A DNA stretch of 64,000 nucleotides from contig OZ220707.1 of NCBI GenBank assembly GCA_965116685.1, forward strand, positions 2,728,001-2,792,000, in the 5' to 3' direction. The position numbers and the translations under genes are program-made. Source of the DNA: Bin80 sp965116685 (GTDB lineage: Bacteria; Bacteroidota; Rhodothermia; Rhodothermales; Bin80). The stretch's first letter is position 1; each line of letters opens with the position of its first letter. Positions 1 through 8,240 of this stretch are shown piece by piece. The notes beneath the pieces were generated by a model. That model had not been told where the DNA came from. It worked only from the letters and a program-made list of their open reading frames with translations, and made no database searches.

Positions 1-159
1 CGTACCATCGGTGCTCCCATCATCAATGAATAGGAACCGCGTCGGAATCCCTAAATCCAATGCCTTCAGCGTACGAAGTAAATCGGGTAGAACCTCTTCC
101 TCATTGTAGCAGGGAAAAACAAGGCAAATTTCTGGGCTAGAAATGGGTTGATCGGTCAT
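1..159 (-). CDS. Family 2 glycosyltransferase, N-terminal fragment
   Basis: Only the first 53 codons lie in the window; the gene runs off the left edge. The visible protein opens with a short polar leader and then the GT-A core: a hydrophobic strand ending in the sequence PCYNEEEVL, and a second strand ending in DDGSTDGT. Both are hallmark nucleotide-binding segments of GT2 enzymes of the dolichol-phosphate mannosyltransferase/ArnC type, which transfer a sugar from a nucleotide donor, often to polyprenyl phosphate at the inner membrane. The start ATG overlaps the TGA of the upstream TIGR02757 gene as ATGA, which fixes the start and suggests translational coupling. The acceptor cannot be told from this fragment. 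Confidence 0.85.
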   Translation of the reverse strand, partial: MTDQPISSPEICLVFPCYNEEEVLPDLLRTLKALDLGIPTRFLFIDDGSTDGT

Positions 160-926
160 GAATCTTCAAACGGATCTCCATATGCTCCAAGGCCGAAGAG
201 CGCGTAGTCATAGCGTGACGGATCGCTCCTGTCGAGTTTCCGACAAGCATCAGTCAGTTCAATGACGGCCTTCCAATCATTCATTTTGCGGTTAAGTAAC
301 CCTAAGATACGTGCTTGGCGTCCGGAATGAATATCCAGGGGTAGTACAAGCTGATGGGGTTTCATAGAATTCCAGAGTCCTAAATCTACAGGTCCAGAGC
401 GAACCATCCAGCGTAGATATAATGAGAGTCGCTTGCAGGCACTTCCACGACTGGGACGTGCGAGGTGTTTCTGCAGTCTTATCGGGGTATCGGGCCGAGC
501 CGTCATCATGCGCATACTAAATCGCTCTATGGACGGACGCGTGTCAATCTCCCCAGGCTGGCACCCAAAGACGTTTTCAACGGTCCTAAACTGGCGAATC
601 AAGAGACTCAAGTTCTGAGTGAATGCAAGGCAGTCTTCTGGTTGGAATGTACGGTGTACAAAAGTACGAAGTGCGTCATGGTCGCGAATCGGGTCAAAAT
701 CCATCACGAATTTCCAGGGTTTGAACCGCATCCGGGTACATAGTTCTTCAAGCTTCGAAAGTATGACCGCACGGGACCCCCATGCCAACGTTGCAGCATA
801 GAGTCCAATAATCTCCTGATCAGATCGATCAGTGAAGGCATGACATAGGCTGATCGGATCGTCAGAGATAAAGGAAGGGGACTCAAAGTGAGTCACCAGT
901 TGATCAAGATAGGAGGGATCGGGCAC
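156..926 (-). CDS. TIGR02757 family protein (DUF2400)
   Basis: A 256-residue soluble protein with no signal peptide or membrane segment. It resembles the TIGR02757/DUF2400 family, widespread in Bacteroidota and of unknown function. The family-like features are an N-terminal stretch with ATLAWGSR, a central FVHRTFQPEDCLAF segment and a C-terminal LDIHSGRQARILGLL region with a later ALFGLGA. Length agrees with the family (about 250 residues). Its stop overlaps the start of the glycosyltransferase by four bases (ATGA), so the two are probably one transcript. A 226-bp gap separates it from the dehydrogenase gene upstream, with nothing recognisable in it. No biochemical role can be assigned from sequence. 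Confidence 0.8.
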   Translation of the reverse strand: MPDPSYLDQLVTHFESPSFISDDPISLCHAFTDRSDQEIIGLYAATLAWGSRAVILSKLEELCTRMRFKPWKFVMDFDPIRDHDALRTFVHRTFQPEDCLAFTQNLSLLIRQFRTVENVFGCQPGEIDTRPSIERFSMRMMTARPDTPIRLQKHLARPSRGSACKRLSLYLRWMVRSGPVDLGLWNSMKPHQLVLPLDIHSGRQARILGLLNRKMNDWKAVIELTDACRKLDRSDPSRYDYALFGLGAYGDPFEDS

Positions 927-1152
927 GCAGAATCAAGACTATGTTTTTCATGGAAAATTAAGGCAAGCACCGAAAATTTGAAACGGTTCAAGGCACGCGT
1001 GATCGTTTATTTCGTCCGGTATCGATTCGGGGCTGTGACTCTGACAAAGTTTTGTAATGGCGGGTTCCTCCGAATTCAACGAGCTACTCGCGAAAAAAAG
1101 TCAGAGATCCAAATAAAGAACGATGGATGGATAGGTAAATGTTTCGTGAGTC

Positions 1153-2166
1153 CTAAGAGGGGATCGGGACCTTGGCTCCCCCTGATCCAAGTGATTTTTG
1201 TGCGGCATCAAGCAAACGAACAACAGCCAAACCATTGCGTGCATCGGTACGCGGGGTATTGCCCGTGCGAATGCAGTCAATAAAATGGGCACACTCCATA
1301 TGTAATGGTTCCGACATTTGGATATTGGGAATATGAATATCGCCAACACGAGTCGTCATGGATTCAGCAAATCCTACATACCCTGGCGGGTTGACACCTT
1401 TATCATAAATACGCACTTTCTCTGCACTGGTCATTTCGTCAATGACGACCATCTTTTTACTGCCCACCAAAGTGATCTTGCGGATTTTATGGGGATCCAG
1501 CCAGCTTGTATGGAGATGCGCAAGCGCACCGTCCTCAAAAAAAATGGTTGAGAATGCAACGTCGCAGATATCAGGTTGCAGGTAAGCCTGGGCATGTACG
1601 GCAACCGCAACGGGCTTTCGCTGCAGAAAAGCCAAGGCAACAGAAAGGTCATGTGGAGCGAGGCTCTGTAATGCATTTTCACGTTGACGTACAATACCAA
1701 GGTTGACGCGTACGCTGTACATGTAGTATATATCGCCGAGCGCACCGCTTTCAATCAGGTTTTCCACATAATTGAACGCAGGGTGGTAGAGAAGTAGATG
1801 GCCCACCATGCAGTGACAGCCCATCTCCTCAGATAACGATACCAGAATTTCCGCTTCCTCTGCACGTTCAGCCATGGGTTTTTCGACGAATACATGGCGG
1901 CCACTCTCAAGAGCGGTGCGTGCAAGAGAGAAATGAGAGGGAGTCTCCGTGGCAATGACAATCCCATCAAGGTCGTCACGGGATAGAATTTCCTGTGTAT
2001 CCTTCGTGATAGAGATCATCGGATATTGATCCTCGACAAACTGCCTCGCACCAGGATCTGCATCGCAGACGGCTACAACGCGGCATGCCGGGATGGCGTC
2101 AAAATTTCTCAGCAGGTTTTTCCCCCAGTACCCTACTCCGATCTGGGCCAGTCGAACTTTATGCAT
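1153..2166 (-). CDS. Gfo/Idh/MocA family NAD(P)-dependent sugar dehydrogenase
   Basis: A 337-residue cytoplasmic oxidoreductase. The N-terminal Rossmann fold shows GVGYWGKN at residues 8-15, followed by the conserved VEKPMAE segment whose lysine is typical of the catalytic site. The C-terminal half is the GFO/IDH/MocA substrate domain. It overlaps the aminotransferase upstream by 8 bp and is the third gene of an acyltransferase-aminotransferase-dehydrogenase run. Known analogues of this trio (WbpB/WbpE/WbpD, WlbA/WlbC/WlbB) oxidise, transaminate and N-acylate C3 of a UDP-GlcNAc-derived uronic acid for O-antigen or capsule. That pathway is inferred from context; another 3-amino sugar is possible. 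Confidence 0.88.
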   Translation of the reverse strand: MHKVRLAQIGVGYWGKNLLRNFDAIPACRVVAVCDADPGARQFVEDQYPMISITKDTQEILSRDDLDGIVIATETPSHFSLARTALESGRHVFVEKPMAERAEEAEILVSLSEEMGCHCMVGHLLLYHPAFNYVENLIESGALGDIYYMYSVRVNLGIVRQRENALQSLAPHDLSVALAFLQRKPVAVAVHAQAYLQPDICDVAFSTIFFEDGALAHLHTSWLDPHKIRKITLVGSKKMVVIDEMTSAEKVRIYDKGVNPPGYVGFAESMTTRVGDIHIPNIQMSEPLHMECAHFIDCIRTGNTPRTDARNGLAVVRLLDAAQKSLGSGGAKVPIPS

Positions 2167-3274
2167 AGATCAGATGGGTTGCATGGTCAATGACCTTTTC
2201 TGCGATCAGATCCTGCTGAGCGGGTGTGAGCTCTGTGTGCATTGGTAGCGCCAAGACCTCATCGCAGGCTCGCTCAGTTTCGGGGAGAACCATCTGATTC
2301 GATTCCGCCCCAAATACAGGCTGCTGATGCAATGGTACGGGGTAGTAGATCCCATGGGGAATACCGGATTGGGAGAGGGAGTTGATGAGTTCTCCCCTTT
2401 TTTTTACACGAATTACATATTGATGATAGACATGACGCCCCCAGGGAGTTTCATGAGGACAGACAATCTCATCAACGTTCTCAAAGAGCGAATGATAGTA
2501 TGCAGCTGCCGTGCGTCTTCGCTCCGTAAATGACTCGAGATGCCGGAGTTTTACCTCCAGAATTGCTGCCTGGAGCGCATCCAGTCGGCTGTTGAGTCCG
2601 ATCACTTCATTGTAATATTTGTGTCGTCCGCCATGATTCGTGATCATCCGAGACTGGTCTTCCAACTCTGGATCAGAAGTGAGGATGGCCCCGCCATCAC
2701 CATATGCGCCTAGGTTTTTTGAAGGAAAGAATGAGCAGGTTGCCATGATTCCCATACTTCCGGTGGGAACGCCCTTATAAGTTGCTCCAATTGCCTGCGC
2801 ATTATCTTCGATCACAGCAAGGTTGTGTTGCGAGGCAAGAGCAGTAATCGGATCCATGTCTGCAGACTGGCCGAAGAGGTGTACAGGGACAATGGCTCGA
2901 GTTCGAGGGGTGATGCACGATTCAACACTGGTTGGATCAAGACAAAACGTGTCGGGATCTATATCTGCAAAGACAGGCACAGCTCCCAAAAGGGCAGCAG
3001 CTTCTGCGGTGGCAATGAACGTAAACGAAGGGGTAATGATTTCATCACCGGGGCCAATTCCAAGAGCCATATAGGCAATTTGCAGGGCATCCGTCCCGTT
3101 CGCGACTCCGATGGCATATTCAGCTTTCGTGTACTGAGAAAGTGCAGCCTCGAAGCGTGACACAACAGGACCGCGGATGAAATGCGCAGAGTCCAAAACC
3201 TGAGCTAAAGCTGCATCGATTTCATCCTTGATTCCCAGGTACTGCCCCCTGAGATCAACCATCTGAATATTCAT
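2159..3274 (-). CDS. DegT/DnrJ/EryC1/StrS sugar aminotransferase
   Basis: A 371-residue PLP enzyme of the DegT/DnrJ/EryC1/StrS fold. The PLP-phosphate site is seen in VANGTDAL (residues 58-65), the cofactor aspartate in VIEDNAQ (D157), and the Schiff-base lysine in FPSKNLGAYGDGG (K186). Such enzymes transfer an amino group from glutamate to a keto-sugar nucleotide. With the adjacent dehydrogenase (which makes a 3-keto sugar) and hexapeptide N-acyltransferase it would install the amino group at C3. Its stop overlaps the dehydrogenase start by 8 bp, and the acyltransferase ends 4 bp before it begins, so the three are almost certainly cotranscribed. WbpE/WlbC-like specificity is inference. Confidence 0.9.
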   Translation of the reverse strand: MNIQMVDLRGQYLGIKDEIDAALAQVLDSAHFIRGPVVSRFEAALSQYTKAEYAIGVANGTDALQIAYMALGIGPGDEIITPSFTFIATAEAAALLGAVPVFADIDPDTFCLDPTSVESCITPRTRAIVPVHLFGQSADMDPITALASQHNLAVIEDNAQAIGATYKGVPTGSMGIMATCSFFPSKNLGAYGDGGAILTSDPELEDQSRMITNHGGRHKYYNEVIGLNSRLDALQAAILEVKLRHLESFTERRRTAAAYYHSLFENVDEIVCPHETPWGRHVYHQYVIRVKKRGELINSLSQSGIPHGIYYPVPLHQQPVFGAESNQMVLPETERACDEVLALPMHTELTPAQQDLIAEKVIDHATHLIYA

Positions 3275-3278
3275 TCGG

Positions 3279-3995
3279 CTATTGATTCTCTAACCACTGG
3301 TCTTCTGGAACCATACGCAGGTACCGGGCGGGTACTCCCGCCCACAACTCACGCGCCGGAATATCCTGCGTCAGGACACCACCTGCAGCCAGCATTGCAT
3401 CAGGTCCAATCGTTTTACCAGGCAGGATAGTCGCTCCTGCACCGATCCGCCCACCACGCAATACCGTGACTCCCTTGTAGTATTTATGGCGCTCTTTTGT
3501 TCGACCTGCAAAATTGTCATTACTAGTCGTTACACCGGGTGCAATAAAGACATGGTCCTCCAGATTAGAGTAGGCGGTGATATACACGTTGGTCTCCAGT
3601 TTACAATGAGCACCGACAAAGCAGTCATTCTCAACCGCGACTCCTCTACCAATAATAGTGGCATCACCAATGAAAACCCGTTCACGCACAGAAGCTAGGT
3701 CCGCGACCATTACATGTGTACTAAGAGTACAGCCATTGTACAGGATCGCACCGCTTCCAATCAGGCAGTGGTCACCGACTGTGAGACCCTGCGGCTGATC
3801 CGAAGTATGCAGCGTACTTTGTTGAGCCCGCATTGGTCTGGCTCCGAGCACACTATGATCCCCAATCCGGACACCAGCTCCCAAGCGCGTTCCTGCTCGA
3901 ATAACCACATGGTGACCGACCATGCAGCCTAGGCCTAATTCGACATCGTCTTCAATGATGCAGCCCTCACCCAGAACAAAATTTGATGCACTCAT
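3279..3995 (-). CDS. Left-handed beta-helix (hexapeptide) N-acyltransferase
   Basis: A 238-residue protein built almost wholly of hexapeptide repeats, for example GEGCIIEDDVELGLGCMVGHHVVIRAGTR within its first 40 residues in consecutive turns, then a second block from about residue 70. The C-terminal segment GGIGAGATILPG-like turn and AGVPAR motif are typical of trimeric acetyl-CoA-dependent transferases. It is the first gene of the dehydrogenase-aminotransferase-acyltransferase run and would acylate the amine made by the aminotransferase (WbpD/WlbB-like role, inferred). It is longer than classic WbpD (about 190 residues), mainly through extra repeats. A terminator for the upstream TPR gene sits just before it, so a promoter should lie within positions 3996-4010 or inside the terminator region. 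Confidence 0.85.
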   Translation of the reverse strand: MSASNFVLGEGCIIEDDVELGLGCMVGHHVVIRAGTRLGAGVRIGDHSVLGARPMRAQQSTLHTSDQPQGLTVGDHCLIGSGAILYNGCTLSTHVMVADLASVRERVFIGDATIIGRGVAVENDCFVGAHCKLETNVYITAYSNLEDHVFIAPGVTTSNDNFAGRTKERHKYYKGVTVLRGGRIGAGATILPGKTIGPDAMLAAGGVLTQDIPARELWAGVPARYLRMVPEDQWLENQ

Positions 3996-4010
3996 CCGTG
4001 TTTGATCACA

Positions 4011-4043
4011 AAAAAGCCCGTAATCCCAAACGGACCACGGGCT
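4011..4043 (-). terminator. Rho-independent terminator after the TPR gene
   Basis: Read on the minus strand, a 7-bp stem (AGCCCGT paired with ACGGGCT) with a 15-base loop is followed directly by a run of Ts. It begins 28 bp after the stop of the TPR gene and ends before the acyltransferase start, separating the two units. Confidence 0.8.
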
Positions 4044-4070
4044 ACGAATTTCCGGGGTCTAAGCAAGAGT

Positions 4071-4892
4071 CTAGAGTGTTTCTAGGTAATGCTCGGCTGA
4101 CTGCTTATAGGCTCCGTAGACAGCATTTTGAAAGGCTTCTATCGCGGCAGTCCGGTCATTGACGCTTACATAGGCTTCGCCCAGGACATAGTATATTTTT
4201 GCTTTGTCCGAACGGCTTCCTGTATGGATGTCCAGTGCCTGTTGGGCCGCAGAGATTGCAGCGTCCCCCTCTCCCTTGATATAGTGTGCCTGAGCCGTAT
4301 AGAAATACACATCGGCATCCGCTTCCATAAGTTCAGACAGAGACGCCAGTGCAGCCAGTGCTACATCTGCATCAGATCGTGTAGCATTCCGTTTTCCCAA
4401 GGCCGTTGAGGCTTGACTGATAAAGTGATCACGGATTGCTTTTTCAGCTGCGAGACTCGTTCTACGATCTCCCGGTGCGGCGGACACGGCCATCCAGCTG
4501 TCAATTGCCTCATCTATTCGTTCCAATCTCTTCAGGGCTAAACCTTTTCCATAAAGATTTTTGATGTAAGCGGGGTAGATGCCTTCGCCATCTGAGTAGT
4601 GTTGAAGGGCACTCTCAAAGTTTTCGGCTTTATAGGCTGCTGTTCCCAGTTTGTAGTCAATTTGAGCGGCAGCATAGCGAGCACGCTGTGCCACTTCGGC
4701 ATCGGATACAGCATCTGCACCAGATGCCGCTTGCATAAACAGATCGCGCGCATCGCTCCAAGCGGCATTCTTTGCCGCTTCCTGGGCTGAATTAAAATCC
4801 TCCTTGTATTGTTGAGCAGCTACCGGAATGGAAGTAACCAGCAACAGGAGTACCAAGAAAAATCCAGAGTGGATAGGACGAAGAGATTTCAT
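4071..4892 (-). CDS. Exported TPR-repeat protein
   Basis: A 273-residue protein with a clear signal peptide (positive MKSLRPIHSG start, a leucine/valine-rich core, cleavage near VAAQQ). The mature part is helical with tetratricopeptide-like repeats: a first pair covering AQEAAKNAAWSDARDLFMQAA, a second in YKLGTAAYKAENFESALQHYSDG, a third around LYGKGLALKRLERIDEAIDSW, and more near the C-terminus (YYVLGEAYVSVNDRTAAIEAF). TPRs mediate protein contacts; the partner is unknown. It is monocistronic as far as can be seen, with a terminator behind it and a 140-bp region in front. Probably periplasmic. Function beyond scaffolding is not assignable. Confidence 0.8.
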   Translation of the reverse strand: MKSLRPIHSGFFLVLLLLVTSIPVAAQQYKEDFNSAQEAAKNAAWSDARDLFMQAASGADAVSDAEVAQRARYAAAQIDYKLGTAAYKAENFESALQHYSDGEGIYPAYIKNLYGKGLALKRLERIDEAIDSWMAVSAAPGDRRTSLAAEKAIRDHFISQASTALGKRNATRSDADVALAALASLSELMEADADVYFYTAQAHYIKGEGDAAISAAQQALDIHTGSRSDKAKIYYVLGEAYVSVNDRTAAIEAFQNAVYGAYKQSAEHYLETL

Positions 4893-7036
4893 TCTGCAAA
4901 GTATTAAGTCGGTTACAGTTTTGGGATGGTTTACAATTTTAAGGACGCATTTGCTTGCGCCTACTTACCGTTTTATTTCAATCAGGTTCCACGGAAGGGA
5001 ATCAGCGAAAAATTATGCAAAAATCTTGCCAATTACATATCTATCGGGCGGTGCTTCAAAAAAAATACACCCTCTCTCCCCGAAGTAACTACAATTGTCC
5101 CACTTTTGAAGTAAGGATAATTGCTCCAAGCCCCGAGAACCGGCGAATTATCATTCGGACCATATGGAACTGTGTCGAAGTGACCGACCTCCATCGGGTT
5201 TTCAGGATCCGAAATATCTACAATTCGGAGCCCTTCTACATAATTGGTCTGGTACATGATACTCCCCCGGATATAAAGATTGTGGTCAATCGCACTTGAT
5301 GGACCAAAATACTCGCCTAGCAGGATCGGATCCTCAAGCTCACTGACATCAAAGATGAGGGTGCGTGTGGCTTCGACGATATCTGAAGCTTCATCCCCCT
5401 CATCATTCAGGTAGAAATAATGGTGGTCCTCGGTGAGCCAGCCCTGGTGCGTGTAGGACACATTCGGGTAACGGGCTACGGACAGGGCAACCGGAGCATC
5501 TTTCTCGGTTACATCAGCGATGGATAATGCATTCCCATGAACTGAGGCAAATTTCCCGGCCTTGATACTCGCGGTCAGGGCCATCGTAGGTCACACACTG
5601 CGCATCATGTGTAGCCCCGGTTCCACGCCCACCGGTTCGCGTATCGGCAAAGCATCCGGCAAAAGCAGGGTTGAGCGGGTCCTGGATGTTGATCATATGC
5701 AACGCTCCTCCACATGTCTCTCCTCCCGAATCACTGCCAACAGCATAGGCGAACCCGGTCTCTTCATTGATGATGATGTTGTGAGAGCTGTAGATGCCCT
5801 TGTACAAGGCCGTTTCCGTGAATACCTGTGGTCCAGTGAGTCCTCTGAGCTGAGTTAGGTCAAAAATTTGCATATGATGAGCACCGGCTCCATCCGCTAC
5901 AATAAACGCATGATCTTTGTACACCTTGATGTCACGCCACAGGCTTTGGTTGGCGCTGGCTGTTTTTGGTAAATCTCCCAGGTATACTGGATGATGAGGG
6001 TCTGTAAGGTCAATGAACGATGTGCCGTCGGTGCGCCCAACCAGCGCGTACTCGCGCCCCGTTTCAGGGTCTTCCCATCCCCAGATATCATTCACTTGAA
6101 TACCACGCCGCGCCCCAATTTCCTGTCGGGTTAAAAACGAAATCATATCTACTTCTGCGCACGGGAAAATGCCGGCCGCCCCATTTTCACACTCGGTCAT
6201 TCCTCCGGTAATGGATGCAATCTCACTGGCAGTGTTGAAGAGTGCCTCATCCACTCGGACTCCCCTGTCTGTTACACGTAGAGGAAAAATTGCACCTTCA
6301 TAATTATGCTGCCCGACGGCTCCCACGGCCACAATACCATTATCTACTGCCAAGCTTCCCCCGAATACGCTACGAAATTGCAAAGCGTCAGGGTTCAATA
6401 CATCAGATAATTGCATACTGGAGAGATCGAAATGATACAGGCCTCCCCTGCGTTCATTGAACCGGGGAGCGGAAATCCATAATCGACGATCATTGGCGGC
6501 CAATCGTCCACCAAATCGCTGATCCTGCGTTGTATCTGCCGGCGTAACGGTGTGGGTCTCACGCCATTGACCATGGTGATCCTCGGAGAACAAGGTCACC
6601 GTGCCTTCATTGTGCCCCGGTGCGCCAATTGCCAGAAAGTCTGCAGCAGACTCGATGGATACTCCGAACTGATCCCCTCCTTTGCCTGCATCCAGTCGAA
6701 TCTCCTGTACCTGTAATTCGGGAGTCCCATCGTAAGAGTAGACAAAAATGCGCCCTTTTCCGTTATCCCAGCGTGGAGCACCGACTACAAGGTTATTGCC
6801 ATGAATCGCCACGGTACGACCAAATTGACCTGTACTTGAAATACTGCTATGGGTCAATTCCTCTGTCATTTGCCAGGAGCCATTTTCATCACGGGAATAC
6901 AGATAGGCTCTACCTTTGGAGGTTGGACCACCCGTAGCACCAACCAGTAGATGATCCCCTTTCAGTGCGAGGGAGGTGCCAAACTGAGCATGGGTATGGG
7001 TAAGGGTTTCTGACAGAGACCATGAACCGTTATTGG

Positions 7037-7682
7037 GAGCGCCAGGCTAACTGGCAAAATGTAACGGGTGCAAGTCCCGTAGTATGAAGATGCAACCAAT
7101 CACATACTTCCTCGAGCCGTGCGTTGTGCCCCGCGAGGGTCACGACGAAGCGTCGGTAGAGGTGCGTGTGGCCGGAGCTATTGAGCATCGAAATCGTTAT
7201 CGTCTGGGTCGCCGAGGCTGTCCAAGTGGTCGAAGGCAACATGTATGTCACCGCCATGGCGAGGCGGCATACAGGCCCACGGTGTCTAAGAACTCAGGGA
7301 CATACGTACGCATTTTGTCGGGACCTGTGAGGGCTCTATCCTGTCCTAAACGCAGAGTTGGGATCGCGCAGGGAAGGCGGAAGACGCCGAAGCCTGCGAT
7401 GCACGGGATGGAGCAGTCAGATGGGGACATAGTAGAGAAGAAGGCGGCGAACAAGGGGCGACCTGCGGAGTCGCTGGAGCGAAGGTCCCCACCCAAGGGG
7501 AAGCTGGGAGATCCGGGCTCACGCCATACACAGAGATGGATCAGTGAGTTTATGGGATCAATCGGCTACGGCAATTCTGCCGTTATGCACGCCGGTGCGA
7601 CCCGAGGGAGGAGCCGGATGCGTTAACGCGCACGTCCGGATCTGTGCGGGGGGCCCGGAGCAATCCGGGTCCCTACCGCGAT
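7037..7682 (+). mobile_element. ORF-less group II intron (646 nt), inserted antisense
   Basis: The boundaries are fixed by the restored host reading frame on the opposite strand. The 5' end begins GAGCG (consensus GUGYG) followed by a GCCAG/CTGGC stem and a CGGGTGCAAGTCCCG hairpin typical of domain I. Near the 3' end come a domain V-like hairpin (7611-7644) and a domain VI-like hairpin with a candidate branch adenosine at 7675, eight nucleotides from the 3' end, which reads CGAT (consensus AY). No reverse transcriptase is encoded, so mobility would need a maturase in trans. An open frame of 180 codons inside it is a by-product of intron structure, not a gene. One or two base changes from consensus may mean decay. 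Confidence 0.82.
7611..7644 (+). other. Group II intron domain V hairpin
   Basis: The 34-nt segment begins GAGCCGGATGCG, carries a UUAA-type tip and closes with CGCACGTCCGGATC. It has the AGC catalytic triad and the two-base bulge position expected of domain V. The third closing pair is G-A instead of the usual G-U, a deviation that could weaken catalysis. Confidence 0.75.
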
Positions 7683-8240
7683 AGCGGGAATAGATGTATA
7701 CCTCACTGGCGAGCGGGGCACCGATCGCTAATGTAGTATTTTCCGTTGCCAAGCTTCGTCCAAATCCGATAGCAATTTCCCCACCGGGTGTGAGAACCTG
7801 TGTCTGTGTCCATGTACCGTCCTCGGTCATCTCGTAAACAAAGACGTTTCCAGGAAGAAGGAGTTGTCGGCCTTCACCGACAAGGATCTGTCCGTCATTA
7901 ACGGTCACCGCACCGCCAAACTGGAGTGCATATTGGGCATAAAGGGTTGCTGGAGTACAGAAAATGACCAGCAAAAAAGTTAAAACCTGCCTCATCATAC
8001 AGAGTAAGTATATCTACATAATAAGGTACGAATCTCATTCATAAGTTCGATCCACTTCATAGTAGAATTCGGCAGAGGCTCCTGATCTCTCCATACGTAG
8101 GGTGGGTCTGATTTATGTATTTTGTAGCTGCACACGGCGCGGATAGGGCATATTGGGATTTTTGGAATGATCGGTGCAGGATGGCGTTCAATAGGCATGG
8201 GAAAAGGGTCAATGGATCAGGAGACACTGGATTGGTTACA

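Larger units (their letters stand above)
5033..7998 (-). pseudogene. Choice-of-anchor-B family secreted protein, broken by a group II intron and a frameshift
   Basis: Three reading-frame pieces make one gene. Piece one (7998 to 7683) has a signal peptide (LLVIFCTPATLYAQ) and FG-GAP-like beta-propeller repeats. It stops at an antisense group II intron (7037-7682). Joining across the intron restores the frame exactly: ...YIYSR-SNNGSW..., which mirrors a later repeat, YLYSRDENGSW. Piece two continues to about 5550 with FG-GAP repeats, then the choice-of-anchor-B/LVIVD region (THDAQCVTYDGPDREYQGREIC). There the frame shifts by one extra base and resumes as NALSIADVTEKDAP to the stop at 5033. Intact it would be about 770 residues and extracellular or surface-bound. 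The intron lies antisense to the gene, so splicing cannot rescue its mRNA; I call it inactive. Confidence 0.85.

Noticed and set aside
7084..7626. A 180-codon open frame on the plus strand.
   Set aside because: It lies wholly within the group II intron and has no reverse transcriptase or maturase motif; it is a by-product of intron RNA structure.
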